A DNA stretch of 64,000 bases from FEB-12 sp964503315 (GTDB lineage: Bacteria > Zixibacteria > MSB-5A5 > GN15 > FEB-12): the NCBI GenBank assembly GCA_964503315.1, contig CAZCZL010000010.1:62001-126000 (forward strand). Reading direction: 5' to 3'. The position numbers and the translations under genes were made by a program. The notes under the pieces are model-generated. The model saw only the letters and a list, made by a program, of their open reading frames with translations. It ran no database searches and was not told the DNA's origin. Position 1 is the first letter of the stretch, and every line of letters starts with the position of its first letter. This document shows positions 24,080 to 33,017 of the stretch, piece after piece.

Positions 24080-25690
24080 TTACATCCTGAATATGCCGTA
24101 CTTCTGTTCCGGGATCTTCGCGTTCAGCGACATCGATATCCCCAGCGCAAGCGCCTGCCGTGTCTCAGTGAAACCGATCATCCCGTCATCCCAGAGCCGC
24201 GCGCCGGAATAATACGGTGTCGATTCAGATTCATACTTCTCGATGATCGGCCTGCGGATCGCGTCGACCTGTTCCTTGGTTAACTTCGTCCCTCCCTCCT
24301 TTTCCAACTGCTCGATCTTGACCTGCGCCAGAACATCCGCCGCCTGCTCTCCCCCCATCACACATATCTTTGAGTTCGGCCACATCCACATCAGACGCGG
24401 GAAATACCCCCGTCCGCACATGGCGTAGTTTCCCGCTCCATACGAACCGCCGACTACCACGGTGAACTTCGGCACATCGGCGTTGGCGACAGCATGCACC
24501 ATCTTGGCGCCATCCCGCGCGATCCCACCCGCCTCGTACTGACGACCAACGATAAAGCCGGAGATATTCTGCAGGAAGATCAGCGGTATCCGCCGTTGCG
24601 TGCACAGCTCTATGAAGTGTGCCCCCTTCTGCGCCGACTCCGCAAACAACACGCCGTTGTTGGCAAGTATCCCTACCGGATACCCCATTATCCGCGCAAA
24701 CCCGCAGACCAGCGTCGTTCCATACAGCTCTTTAAATGAGTGAAACCGCGACCCATCCACCATCCGCGCGATCACTTCATGTACATCAAACGCCTTCCGG
24801 ATATCATTCGATACCACGCCGTACAACTCTTCCGGATCATAGTACGGGTCTTCCGGCGCTGACCGATCCAGCTCCCACTGCGGCGTCCGATTCAGGTTCT
24901 CCACGATATTCCGCGTCATCTGCAACGCGTGTTCATCATTCTGCGCGTAATGATCCGACACTCCCGAGGTCCGGCAGTGCACATCCGCGCCCCCCAACTC
25001 TTCCGCCGTGACAACCTCTCCGGTCGCCGCTTTCACCAGCGGCGGCCCGCCGATGAAGATCGTCCCCTGTTTCCGGACTATCACTGTCTCATCCGACATC
25101 GCCGGCAAATATGCTCCACCCGCCGTGCATGACCCCATCACGACCGAGATCTGCGGAATCCCCAGAGCCGACATCCGCGCCTGATTGTAGAAGATTCTTC
25201 CGAAATGATCTTTATCCGGAAATGTCCCCGACTGCAACGGCAAAAATATACCGCCCGAATCGACCAGATAGACACACGGCAGATTATTCGTCTGCGCTAT
25301 TTCCTGCGCCCGCGCATGTTTCAGGATCGTCATCGGATAGTACGTGCCGCCCTTGACCGTGGCGTCATTCACCACCACCATCACTTCGCGACCATGGATA
25401 ACGCCGATCCCGGTGATTATCCCCGCCGCCGGGGCGTCATTGTCGTACATATCGTACGCCGCCATCGGGCTCAGTTCCAAGAATGGCGTGTTCCGGTCAA
25501 GTAGTTTCGCCAGACGTTCCCGCGGCAGAAGTTTCCCACGCTCGGTATGACGTTGCCGCGATTTCTCCGGCCCCCCCAGCTTTATCTTCTCGAGACGCTC
25601 CTTGAACTGCGCATGTTGCGCCTTGTTCTTTTCCGCGTTCTCTGCAAACTGAACCGAAGCGGTATCAACTTTGGATTCCAGTCGAAACAT
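24080..25690 (-). CDS. Acyl-CoA carboxylase carboxyltransferase (methylcrotonyl-CoA carboxylase beta-like)
   Basis: Transfers CO2 from carboxybiotin to an acyl-CoA. The 536-residue protein has crotonase-type N and C halves: the N half with GRERLAKLLD-like LPRERLAKLLD, NDATVKGGTYYPMT, LVDSGGIFLPLQ and GSCTAGGAYLPAMSDE; the C half with NISGFIVGRQYEAGGIARDGAKMVHAV and GGSYGAGNYAMCGRGYFPR. The LPLQ and MCGRGYFPRLMWMWPN patterns are typical of methylcrotonyl- or geranyl-CoA enzymes rather than acetyl/propionyl ones. GAGGT precedes the ATG; the AtuA-like gene ends five bases upstream. Confidence 0.9.
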   Translation of the reverse strand: MFRLESKVDTASVQFAENAEKNKAQHAQFKERLEKIKLGGPEKSRQRHTERGKLLPRERLAKLLDRNTPFLELSPMAAYDMYDNDAPAAGIITGIGVIHGREVMVVVNDATVKGGTYYPMTILKHARAQEIAQTNNLPCVYLVDSGGIFLPLQSGTFPDKDHFGRIFYNQARMSALGIPQISVVMGSCTAGGAYLPAMSDETVIVRKQGTIFIGGPPLVKAATGEVVTAEELGGADVHCRTSGVSDHYAQNDEHALQMTRNIVENLNRTPQWELDRSAPEDPYYDPEELYGVVSNDIRKAFDVHEVIARMVDGSRFHSFKELYGTTLVCGFARIMGYPVGILANNGVLFAESAQKGAHFIELCTQRRIPLIFLQNISGFIVGRQYEAGGIARDGAKMVHAVANADVPKFTVVVGGSYGAGNYAMCGRGYFPRLMWMWPNSKICVMGGEQAADVLAQVKIEQLEKEGGTKLTKEQVDAIRRPIIEKYESESTPYYSGARLWDDGMIGFTETRQALALGISMSLNAKIPEQKYGIFRM

Positions 25691-25695
25691 ACCAG

Positions 25696-27498
25696 TTACC
25701 TCTTTTTCCCGATCAGCGATTGTGGTACGTCGAGCGTCATCTGCAATAATGCCTGCGCCAGCGTTTTCCCCTGTGGGTCGATTATCAGCGCGCGTGTCCC
25801 GCCGCCACCCAGCGTCTCCTCCAAGAGGAAATTCAACCCGTGCAGGTTGTCCAACTCATAGCGGATCACTTTCCCTTTGGTCAACCCTTTGAAAAAGGTC
25901 TTCACCTTCTCCGCCGTCAACGCGCCGCGCAGATACTCATATATCTCCGGCGACCGTGCCAACACCCCTATATTGCATGTATCCCCCTTGTCCCCCGACC
26001 GCGCAAACGCGATCTCCTGCAACTTCACCTTCACCATTCGTCCAGTCGGCTTCACCGTCTTGCGTGGTACGACAGCCGCTTTCTTCGCGGCCTTCTCTTC
26101 CATCGAGGTCCGCACGCGAAGCGGGAAATTGATCTCGAAAAACTCTTCATCCCCGCGCGTTGTCACCGTCAGCACTTTCGCCTGGACTCGGGTGCGATGC
26201 ATCAGCGCCGGCCAGTACGCGATCACCGGCACTGGTTTCGGACGTCCTCGCCCCGTCACCGCCATCCCGGCCGGACCGGAAAGGATTAAGGTCGAGAGCG
26301 CCTTGCCGAAATCCTTGATCTTCGACACCGATTTATCCCGCACCGAAAACTTCAGCATGATCTCGTTCGGCTCATAGGTCGAAAGGTGCGATGGCCAGCA
26401 TGAACCCGACCCTACCACCGCCGTATCCGTCGCCTCGAATCTGTGCTGAAGTTTATGCCAGAAGATATCTGCGATAACTTTTGCTTTCTTGAATGTATTC
26501 GGACCCGAAACCAGCACTTCCCCCGATGCCTTCCAGCCATCCTCGAACGACATCGAGACCTTCAGATTATCCGGCTCCGGCTTCCCCTGGATCCCGTACA
26601 CCCGCACGCGATCTTTTCCATCCTGCTTGAGGCGGATCGTGTCAAACCGCGCGACCCCGTCGGGCGAGATGTAATTCGATGGATCCCCCATCTCATACAC
26701 CAGCTGCTCTTTGACCGTCTTCTCCGTCACCGCGCCGCCGGTTTTGGCATGTTTCGTCACCACAAACTCACCAGATGGTTCCATCTCGATTATCGGGTAA
26801 CCGATATTGTGGTAATTCTTGACCTCTTCCCAGTCCGTGATATTCCCGCCGGTCGCCTGCGCGCCGCATTCGATGATATGCCCCGCGACAATCCCCGCCG
26901 CCATCTTATCCCAGTCATCCATCGCCCACCCGAATTCATGGATCATCGGCGCAAGCGTGATACCGGTATCCGTCACCCGCCCGGTCACCACTATCTGACA
27001 GCCGGCATCCAGCGCGCGCACCACCGGCTCCGCGCCGAGATAGATATTGGCCGACGTTATCCGCGAACGGACTTTGAGGAAATCCTCCCCCGTCTCCATA
27101 TTGGTGAACCGTTCACCGGCGGCGGTCAGTTCGTAGAGGTTGTTGACAATGTCGTCACCGTACACCACGCCTACTTTGATATCGAGCTTCATCTTCTTCG
27201 ACAGCTCGATAATCTTCCGCGCCAGGCCGATCGGGTTGATGCCGCCAGCGTTGGAGATCACTTTGACATTTTTCTTCACGATCAGCGGAAGGCATTCCGC
27301 CATCTGGTCGAGAAAATCGACCGCGTACCCAAGTTCCGAGTTGGTCGCGCGTTGTCTTTGGAGGATCGACATGGTGATTTCCGCGAGGAAATCCATGGTG
27401 ATATAGTCGAGGTGACCGCCGGTCAGTTGACGTTTGAGGGCGGAGAGGTCATCTCCCCAGTAGCCACCGGCGTTGCCGATACGGATTTTCTTTTTCAA
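25696..27498 (-). CDS. AtuA-like protein (DUF1446) with C-terminal ferredoxin-fold domain
   Basis: A 600-residue protein. Residues 1-440 are the DUF1446/AtuA domain (IRIGNAGGYWGDD, ISNAGGINPIG, GRVTDTGITLAPMIHEFGW, GHIIECGAQATGGNI). Residues 490-600 form the AtuA-like ferredoxin-fold domain (IAFARSGDKGDTCNIGV, LDNLHGLNFLLEETLGGGG). In Pseudomonas, atuA belongs to the acyclic terpene (citronellol/geranyl-CoA) pathway, but its reaction is unknown. Here it heads an operon with a carboxylase and hydratase, which fits leucine or isoprenoid acid breakdown. The start is TTG; an AGGACAG lies upstream. Confidence 0.88.
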   Translation of the reverse strand: MKKKIRIGNAGGYWGDDLSALKRQLTGGHLDYITMDFLAEITMSILQRQRATNSELGYAVDFLDQMAECLPLIVKKNVKVISNAGGINPIGLARKIIELSKKMKLDIKVGVVYGDDIVNNLYELTAAGERFTNMETGEDFLKVRSRITSANIYLGAEPVVRALDAGCQIVVTGRVTDTGITLAPMIHEFGWAMDDWDKMAAGIVAGHIIECGAQATGGNITDWEEVKNYHNIGYPIIEMEPSGEFVVTKHAKTGGAVTEKTVKEQLVYEMGDPSNYISPDGVARFDTIRLKQDGKDRVRVYGIQGKPEPDNLKVSMSFEDGWKASGEVLVSGPNTFKKAKVIADIFWHKLQHRFEATDTAVVGSGSCWPSHLSTYEPNEIMLKFSVRDKSVSKIKDFGKALSTLILSGPAGMAVTGRGRPKPVPVIAYWPALMHRTRVQAKVLTVTTRGDEEFFEINFPLRVRTSMEEKAAKKAAVVPRKTVKPTGRMVKVKLQEIAFARSGDKGDTCNIGVLARSPEIYEYLRGALTAEKVKTFFKGLTKGKVIRYELDNLHGLNFLLEETLGGGGTRALIIDPQGKTLAQALLQMTLDVPQSLIGKKR

Positions 27499-27630
27499 AG
27501 TCGTGTCTGTCCTGTAAGTTGTTTCTGAAACATCAATTACACCGGCCCTTTAGGTCGATGAAGGGAGGAATATAGGGGATGGAGAGCAGGTTGTAAAGCG
27601 CCTGATTTTCGTGCGGTGATACGGCAAATA

Positions 27631-27660
27631 GTAGGGCGGGTCCGTCTTCGAACCCGCCCT
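27631..27660. repeat. Palindromic repeat family C
   Basis: AGGGCGGGT and AACCCGCCCT form a stem around CCGTCTTCG. A second copy at 47431-47477 carries a family B-like palindrome in its loop. This lies in the 178-base gap before the AtuA-like gene. Confidence 0.75.
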
Positions 27661-27676
27661 GCATGATCTGTCAGAC

Positions 27677-28747
27677 TCAGTCTTTCACACAGCGGATCGA
27701 AAAACCATCCTGCTTCACATGCCCACCCCGGTTGATCTGGGTCGAATAGACCGCAACATGACGACCGTATGCGCTGGCCGTATCATATGACGGGAATTGC
27801 GATGCCGACCAGAAATAGCCCGATCCCTTAAGATAGCTGTCAAAGTCGCCGTCGTAGCCGCGGAAGCTTGAACCACGCGCGGTGAAGCCGCTCTCGTTGG
27901 TGCCGCCGACATTCGGCCATGACCAATGCAGCGTGTCCGCTTCCTTTAGCTTCCCCCCTTCATTAACTCCCCGCCAGTTGAGGCTATCAGCCCAATCAGC
28001 ATTCATGCCGAGATAAATCTCCAGCGTTTTCCACTCGGCATCGGTCGGCGTGTGCCAGCCGATCGGGGCGATATCGCGTGAATCAACCGCAGCATACCAG
28101 TTATAAAGCAAACCATACCCGGCGATATTGGCCGGATCGTTGGCGAATTCACAATATGCGCCGGAGTAAAGTCCGGCCCAGACGCCGTTGTCGGTCACGC
28201 GCGGAATCGAATCGCCGTTGGAATAACGGGTCACTCGAAGATTCTCCGCCATCCACCATTGGGTACCGATTCGCACGGTCGGATAGACATTGCCGTCGAT
28301 ATCGGTCACCGTACCGGTAGTCGCCCCGCCGGAAGTCGTAAACGACTGTTCGTTGCCATACCCCACCCCTGCGGTGTTGATGGCAAACGCACGAACATAA
28401 TAGGGTGTCCCCGCGGTCAGGCCCGCCAGCTCGGCGGTGAATGCCCCGGTCCCACTCCCCGATATTTGCTTTTCATCAGCGGTATCCGGGCTGGATGATG
28501 TACTCCAGCAGATCCCCCGTGCGCTGACAACAGCGCCACCATCGGCGGTAACTGTCCCGCCACTCGAAGCTGTTGTCTCGGTGATACTGGAGACAGTGGC
28601 AGTGGTTACATCCGGAGGCTCGGGAGTATTCGGCGACGACGGCTTGTCGTCACTTGAACAAGTGATTAAGATCAATGTAAGAATGGTGATCAATGATAAT
28701 GCGTAACGTGAGATATGTTTCGTTGTCTGCCCGGTTGTGAAACTCAT
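27677..28747 (-). CDS. FISUMP-domain lipoprotein
   Basis: A 356-residue exported lipoprotein. The lipobox LITC ends at Cys30. An Ig/FnIII-like domain at about 50-140 has the Bacteroidetes-style pattern VSSITETTASSGGTV...RGICWSTSSSP...YYVRAFAINTAG. From 145 to the end is the 'Fibrobacter succinogenes major paralogous' domain: DIDGNVYPTVRIGTQWWMAENL, GYGLLYNWYA, GWHTPTDAEW, and YFWSASQ, ending GFSIRCVKD. Its role is unknown; such domains are common on the surface of FCB bacteria. AAGGACA precedes the ATG. Confidence 0.9.
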   Translation of the reverse strand: MSFTTGQTTKHISRYALSLITILTLILITCSSDDKPSSPNTPEPPDVTTATVSSITETTASSGGTVTADGGAVVSARGICWSTSSSPDTADEKQISGSGTGAFTAELAGLTAGTPYYVRAFAINTAGVGYGNEQSFTTSGGATTGTVTDIDGNVYPTVRIGTQWWMAENLRVTRYSNGDSIPRVTDNGVWAGLYSGAYCEFANDPANIAGYGLLYNWYAAVDSRDIAPIGWHTPTDAEWKTLEIYLGMNADWADSLNWRGVNEGGKLKEADTLHWSWPNVGGTNESGFTARGSSFRGYDGDFDSYLKGSGYFWSASQFPSYDTASAYGRHVAVYSTQINRGGHVKQDGFSIRCVKD

Positions 28748-28814
28748 TATAGTGTCCTTGTTGCGTGTACTGTTAAGAATTCGATATTGCTGTCTGTCAG
28801 AACTAACCTCTGCC

Positions 28815-30257
28815 CTATTTCACCATCACCATCTTCCTCGATTGCGACATCCCTTCCGCGCTCAAACGATAGAGATAGATCCCCGATGCCAGTGTTTTTC
28901 CCGATTCATCCCGGCCATCCCACTCCGCCCGGTGATCTCCCGCCGCGACACTTCCCGCTTCTATCCTTCGCACCGTTCTCCCCAGCAGATCGAATATTTC
29001 GATAGTGACATCCGACCGACGTTTCAGTGAATACTCGATCACCGTCCCCTCATTGAACGGATTCGGATAATTCCCCTTGAGCGAAAACGCGGTTGGCAGA
29101 TATGGTTGCTGATCCTCCACCGCGGTCACATCATCCGGGTATAGTTTGACGATGTAGAAATCGTGGTCGCCTACGCCATACGACTGGGTCGAGCCGCCAA
29201 GAACATAGCCGCCGTCATGCGTCCGCCTGACCGCAAACGCCTGATCCCATGACTCGCCGCCGAATGATTTGGTCCAGAGCGTGTCGCCATTTGCGTCGGT
29301 GCGAATGACATAGACATCCTGGGGTCCCGGCGTGCGATACCGGTATCCGCAAAGAATGAATCCACCGTCTTCGCATTGATCGAGATCATAGCCGATATTG
29401 TTGGAGGTATCTCGATATTGGTGCGCCCACAGCGTATCGCCATCGGCTTCCAGGCGCAGGAGCCACATGTCGTCATCCCACGGATAACTGAAATCGCGCC
29501 AGCCGAACGCCATACAGCCACCGTCGTCGAGCGCCTCGACCGCGTAACCTGAGCCGGTTCCACCATATCCCCTGCGCCAGGTCACTTCGAGATCAGCGGT
29601 GAGCTTCATCACGATCGTCCCACCGCCAACCGCAAACGCGCCCCCGTCGTCCGCGGCCCGCACCGCATGCAGGTGCTGCGTGTAACCGATCTCGATCATG
29701 AGCGAGTCCTGTTGTACGCCGTTCGAATCCACCTTGAAAATCGTCATATCCCAGTCGTATTCATTCCGAGCGGTTGACCAGTGGTAACAGTCGCCGACGA
29801 CGAGATAACTACCGTCATTCAACTGGCAGGCATCGTCCCCGTAGTTGGCGTTACCGCCCCAGTCATACGATTCTTCCCACTCGACATTGCCGTAGGCATC
29901 GAATTTCACCAGCCAGTGATTCATGTTTTTGTATCCCGCGGCGATCGCCCCTCCGTCGGATGTCAGATTGATGCTCCTGAGGCACTCGACTGAGTCTACC
30001 TCTCCAAGCGTATGTTGCCAGACCACGTCACCATCGGAATCAAGAAGAGCGATATAGGCATCGTACTCCGAGGGAGCACTCCCGACAAAGTATCCGACCG
30101 CAATGAAGTTGTGGTCGGCCGTTTCCACGATATCCTGGCACATCTCAACTCCGGGTGTGCCCGCGGTTTGCGACCACTCGATATCCGGAGCCTCGGCCTG
30201 CACTGTTGATAGACCTGCGAGCATGATGAATTGGATGACAATGAGAAGTGAACGCAT
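28815..30257 (-). CDS. Secreted propeller-like protein with type IX-like sorting domain
   Basis: A 480-residue protein with signal peptide (residues 1-21, ending VQA). The body contains about seven repeats of the form DGGxxxxGYR...Gxx..LLxxDxDGDTLWxxxxG, a beta-propeller pattern seen in FCB extracellular proteins. The last 85 residues (FSLKGNYPNPFNEGTVIEYSLK ... GRTVRRIEAG ... GIYLYRLSAEG) form a C-terminal sorting/FlgD-like Ig domain used for export by type IX-like systems. No por genes are in the window. Substrate or partner is unknown. Confidence 0.88.
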   Translation of the reverse strand: MRSLLIVIQFIMLAGLSTVQAEAPDIEWSQTAGTPGVEMCQDIVETADHNFIAVGYFVGSAPSEYDAYIALLDSDGDVVWQHTLGEVDSVECLRSINLTSDGGAIAAGYKNMNHWLVKFDAYGNVEWEESYDWGGNANYGDDACQLNDGSYLVVGDCYHWSTARNEYDWDMTIFKVDSNGVQQDSLMIEIGYTQHLHAVRAADDGGAFAVGGGTIVMKLTADLEVTWRRGYGGTGSGYAVEALDDGGCMAFGWRDFSYPWDDDMWLLRLEADGDTLWAHQYRDTSNNIGYDLDQCEDGGFILCGYRYRTPGPQDVYVIRTDANGDTLWTKSFGGESWDQAFAVRRTHDGGYVLGGSTQSYGVGDHDFYIVKLYPDDVTAVEDQQPYLPTAFSLKGNYPNPFNEGTVIEYSLKRRSDVTIEIFDLLGRTVRRIEAGSVAAGDHRAEWDGRDESGKTLASGIYLYRLSAEGMSQSRKMVMVK

Positions 30258-30522
30258 GACAATTACCCCCGGGGCTGTCTGCCCCGTCTCTGATCACGTT
30301 GAATGAAGACAGCAGATCCCGCGACTTGGGATGTTCGCTCAAAAACAAATACGGACTTATGAGTCCAATATAACGGGACGATTGGGGAATGTCAACTTTG
30401 GGATGTGTTGTGGATCAATGCCAGAGTATTACTGGTTTGATTTAGAACCGTTGTGTCGGTCGATGTCACAATCGTTCCATTTGCCTATGCAACAACCGTT
30501 CCGTCGGGTCCCGCGAAGTCTG

Positions 30523-30610
30523 TTCCGTCGGGTCTTGCTTCGCAGCCGATTGCCACCCCTCTCGTTCCGACCTGCTATATCCGCGCCACGCTGCGAAGTG
30601 TGACCCGACG
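30523..30610. repeat. 88-bp dispersed palindromic repeat, copy 2
   Basis: Aligns without gaps to 5581-5668, arms at 30525-30546 and 30590-30610. A further partial arm (TTCCGTCGGGTC at about 30499-30510) lies just before it. It occupies most of the informative part of the 373-base gap 30258-30630, in which I see no gene. Confidence 0.85.
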
Positions 30611-30630
30611 AAATCCCGCCCCACTGATTT

Positions 30631-31107
30631 CTACTTACTCCTATACGCCCTCTCCAGCTCCGCCACATCCAGCTTGATCATCTGCTCCACCGCCTTGATC
30701 ACCGCCGTGGTGTTGCCGTTCCTTGAGTCGGTTATCAACTGCTCGACATTCTTCGGTACGATCTGCCATGACACGCCGAACCGATCCTTGAGCCACCCAC
30801 ACGCCTGTATCTCTCCTCCTTCACCGAGCTTCTCCCAATAGTAGTCGATCTCGGCCTGATCCTCACACTTTACCATGAGTGAGATCGCCATTGAAAACTC
30901 GGGAAACGGCCCGGCATCCATCGCCATATATCGCTGACCATCCAATTCGAATGTCGCCACCTTGAGTTTCTGCTCCGTCCCCGGCGGGGTGTGGTCGAGA
31001 GTGGCCATCTCGATGATCCTCGAGTTTTTGAAGATGGAGGTATACATCTTGACCGCCTCTTCAACCTGATCCTGCTGAAACGCCAGGAACGTGACTATCT
31101 TCTGCAT
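30631..31107 (-). CDS. VOC/PhnB-like protein (3-demethylubiquinone methyltransferase-like fold)
   Basis: A 158-residue member of the glyoxalase/VOC superfamily of the PhnB type. KIVTFLAFQQDQVEEAVKMYTSIFKNS opens the domain; later MVKCEDQAEIDYYWEKLGEGGEIQACGWLKDRFGVSWQIVP is the classical C-terminal half. No activity has been established for most members, despite the methyltransferase label in old annotations. AAAGGATAG precedes the ATG. The downstream helical tail VIKAVEQMIKLDVAELERAYRS is typical. Confidence 0.9.
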   Translation of the reverse strand: MQKIVTFLAFQQDQVEEAVKMYTSIFKNSRIIEMATLDHTPPGTEQKLKVATFELDGQRYMAMDAGPFPEFSMAISLMVKCEDQAEIDYYWEKLGEGGEIQACGWLKDRFGVSWQIVPKNVEQLITDSRNGNTTAVIKAVEQMIKLDVAELERAYRSK

Positions 31108-31145
31108 TCAAACTATCCTTTCTACCATTGAAATCATACCACTTT

Positions 31146-31170
31146 GCGCGGCAGACGTCCCCGTCTGCCC
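31146..31170. repeat. Palindromic repeat family E, copy 1
   Basis: GCAGACG-TCCC-CGTCTGC hairpin inside GCGCGGCAGACGTCCCCG. Identical 25-bp copies are at 31186-31210 and 42193-42217. Confidence 0.85.
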
Positions 31171-31185
31171 ATTCCACCACACACT

Positions 31186-31210
31186 GCGCGGCAGACGTCC
31201 CCGTCTGCCC
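31186..31210. repeat. Palindromic repeat family E, copy 2
   Basis: Second identical 25-bp copy, 40 bases from copy 1 in the same orientation, ending seven bases before the stop of the DUF1801 gene. Confidence 0.85.
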
Positions 31211-31217
31211 GGCACTC

Positions 31218-31610
31218 CTACCTCTTCGCCACTTTCTTCTTCCCCTTCGCCGCCACCTTCGATGCATTCTCCGCCAGCCGCGCCTTCACGATCCGCTTCA
31301 CCAGTGTCGCCGGCAGCGGCTTCTCCGGCGTGAAATGCAAACTGCTTCTTTGTACATTATACTTCTTCTTATCCACGGGGAACCGCCCCAGAAAAGAACC
31401 GGAGCAGACGAACAAGCTCAGATGATTTTTGAACGCCGCGAACGCCACCACCTGCCCATCCTGCTTGTACATCGGCATTGAGTAGCTGATCAACTCTTCC
31501 GCTTTCGGCGCGGCGGCTCTGATCATCTTGCGCAACGCTTCCAGCGCTTTGCGCTGCTCAAGCGGCAACTCCGCCATATACGCATCCACACTTGACGCGG
31601 CCGGACGCAT
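31218..31610 (-). CDS. DUF1801/YdhG-type protein
   Basis: A 130-residue protein from the ATG at 31610, chosen for its AGGAGG eight bases upstream. SVDAYMAELPLEQRKALEALRKMIRAAAPKAEELISYSMPMYKQDG is the hallmark of the YdhG/DUF1801 fold, related to frataxin-like 'iron chaperone' proteins; function is not settled. LHFTPEKPLPATLVKRIVKAR follows, then a Lys-rich tail (AKGKKKVAKR). It is next to the VOC protein on the same strand, with two family E repeats between. Confidence 0.85.
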   Translation of the reverse strand: MRPAASSVDAYMAELPLEQRKALEALRKMIRAAAPKAEELISYSMPMYKQDGQVVAFAAFKNHLSLFVCSGSFLGRFPVDKKKYNVQRSSLHFTPEKPLPATLVKRIVKARLAENASKVAAKGKKKVAKR

Positions 31611-31869
31611 ACCTCTACCTCCTTTGCGATCTCTGAACTGCTGATACCCGGGGGAACACTGCAAGAATACTCCCTTTCCTCCATTAGTCAAGCGCTCAGC
31701 CGCTCCCCTGAATCACATTCAATCGACCTCTATTCTTTCAGGAAGATTCCTGTCGCGGCCCGGTATCCCTCTTAGCGATTGACTCCACACTTTTCCGGGG
31801 CGCTACGTCCCTGTGGTAGGAGCCTCACACTCACCGCCAATTTCGCGCCATCAGGCGAGGGAGGTACCC

Positions 31870-32883
31870 ATGTTACGGGTCCATGTCTTCCGCAGTGCGG
31901 CTGTGACGGCCGCGGCTCTGTTTTTCTTCGGATGCACCAACATGCCGGCCGACGACCGGCGGATCGAAGGTCCCTATCAATGCGACAACCTGAGCATCTA
32001 CATCGTCAAAGGCCCATCCTCCGGCCCCCACGATGACATGCTTACGCTCGACGAAGCGCTCGCCCGCAAATATGTGACTGTCTATGAGACAGGAGATGTC
32101 GATGAACTGGCTATCGAAAACTCGTCCGACTTTCCCATCTATGTCCCCTCCGGCAGTATTCTCAAGGGAGGTCGTCAGGATCGCGTAGTCCGCGATGACT
32201 TGCTCCTTGCCGCCAAGTCCGGGAGACTCCCCCTCTCTTCATTCTGCGTCGAATCCGGACGCTGGTCCGGGCGCGTCAATTCCGACGCCCGCCACTTTGA
32301 GACCGCAGCCCATATCATGCCCTGTGCTGAGTTGAAGGTAGCGGCCAAAGTCAAGGAGTCGCAGGGGGATGTCTGGGCGAGTGTCGCCGCGATGCAGGAC
32401 AGCCTGTCAACCAAAGTCCGCGGCGGCCGCGCCAATGATGTAGTGTACAGGACGAGTCTACTCATGACCATGGAGAACGAGGTTGTCAAAGACCTGACGG
32501 TAAATGCGCGAGACTCACTGCGCAAACTAATCACGCTCACTCCCGATGCCGTCGGTATTGTGGTCGCTATCAACAACCAACTGGCCTCCGCCGACCTGTA
32601 CGACAGCCCGGGACTCTTCCGGAAAATGTTTCCGCAGTTGCTCGATGCCGCTACTCTTGAAGCCACGCTCAAACATCGAGACTCGGTCACCGCGACCCTT
32701 CCGGCCGAGTCCGAAGTTTTCCAATGGATTGACCAGGCACGCTCCGACAATCCCGACATCCGCACGATCGAGGGCGGCATGATCACGCATCTCCACACGC
32801 TCGATCAGAAGGTCAACTTCGAGACGTTTGTCAAAGAAAAACCCGACCAGTGGGTTCACAAGAATGTATTGAAGACCAAGTAG
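31870..32883 (+). CDS. ARPP-1 (DUF6569)-like lipoprotein
   Basis: A 337-residue protein from ATG 31870 (GGGAGG upstream). The N-terminus ends in a lipobox FFGC with Cys at about residue 22. Residues 75-150 (IENSSDFPIYVPSGSILKGGRQDRVVRDDLL, then LPLSSFCVESGRWSGR) match the ARPP-1 domain, named from its association with ARG and rhodanese-phosphatase proteins in predicted stress systems. The partners are not next to this gene, and membrane anchoring is notable. It is alone, with a divergent DUF1801 gene behind and a terminator ahead. Confidence 0.8.
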   Translation: MLRVHVFRSAAVTAAALFFFGCTNMPADDRRIEGPYQCDNLSIYIVKGPSSGPHDDMLTLDEALARKYVTVYETGDVDELAIENSSDFPIYVPSGSILKGGRQDRVVRDDLLLAAKSGRLPLSSFCVESGRWSGRVNSDARHFETAAHIMPCAELKVAAKVKESQGDVWASVAAMQDSLSTKVRGGRANDVVYRTSLLMTMENEVVKDLTVNARDSLRKLITLTPDAVGIVVAINNQLASADLYDSPGLFRKMFPQLLDAATLEATLKHRDSVTATLPAESEVFQWIDQARSDNPDIRTIEGGMITHLHTLDQKVNFETFVKEKPDQWVHKNVLKTK

Positions 32884-32900
32884 AAACCGCGAATGTATAA

Positions 32901-32954
32901 CGGGCAGGACGGATTCTCTCCCTCGAACGAACTGTCTTGCCCGACCCCTTTTTT
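32901..32954 (+). terminator. Terminator-like hairpin after the ARPP-1 gene
   Basis: CGGGCAGGAC (32901-32910) pairs with GTCTTGCCCG (32934-32943) over a 23-base loop, followed by ACCCC and six T residues. Confidence 0.6.
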
Positions 32955-33017
32955 CCGTAGTACAACTCGAGTCGCTTCCTGCGAAGTCTCGTGCCCTGCT
33001 ACCTCTGCAAATCGGGT

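Noticed and set aside
26443..27528. 361-codon plus-strand open frame over the AtuA-like gene
   Set aside because: Antisense shadow of a well-matched protein; no ribosome site and improbable composition.
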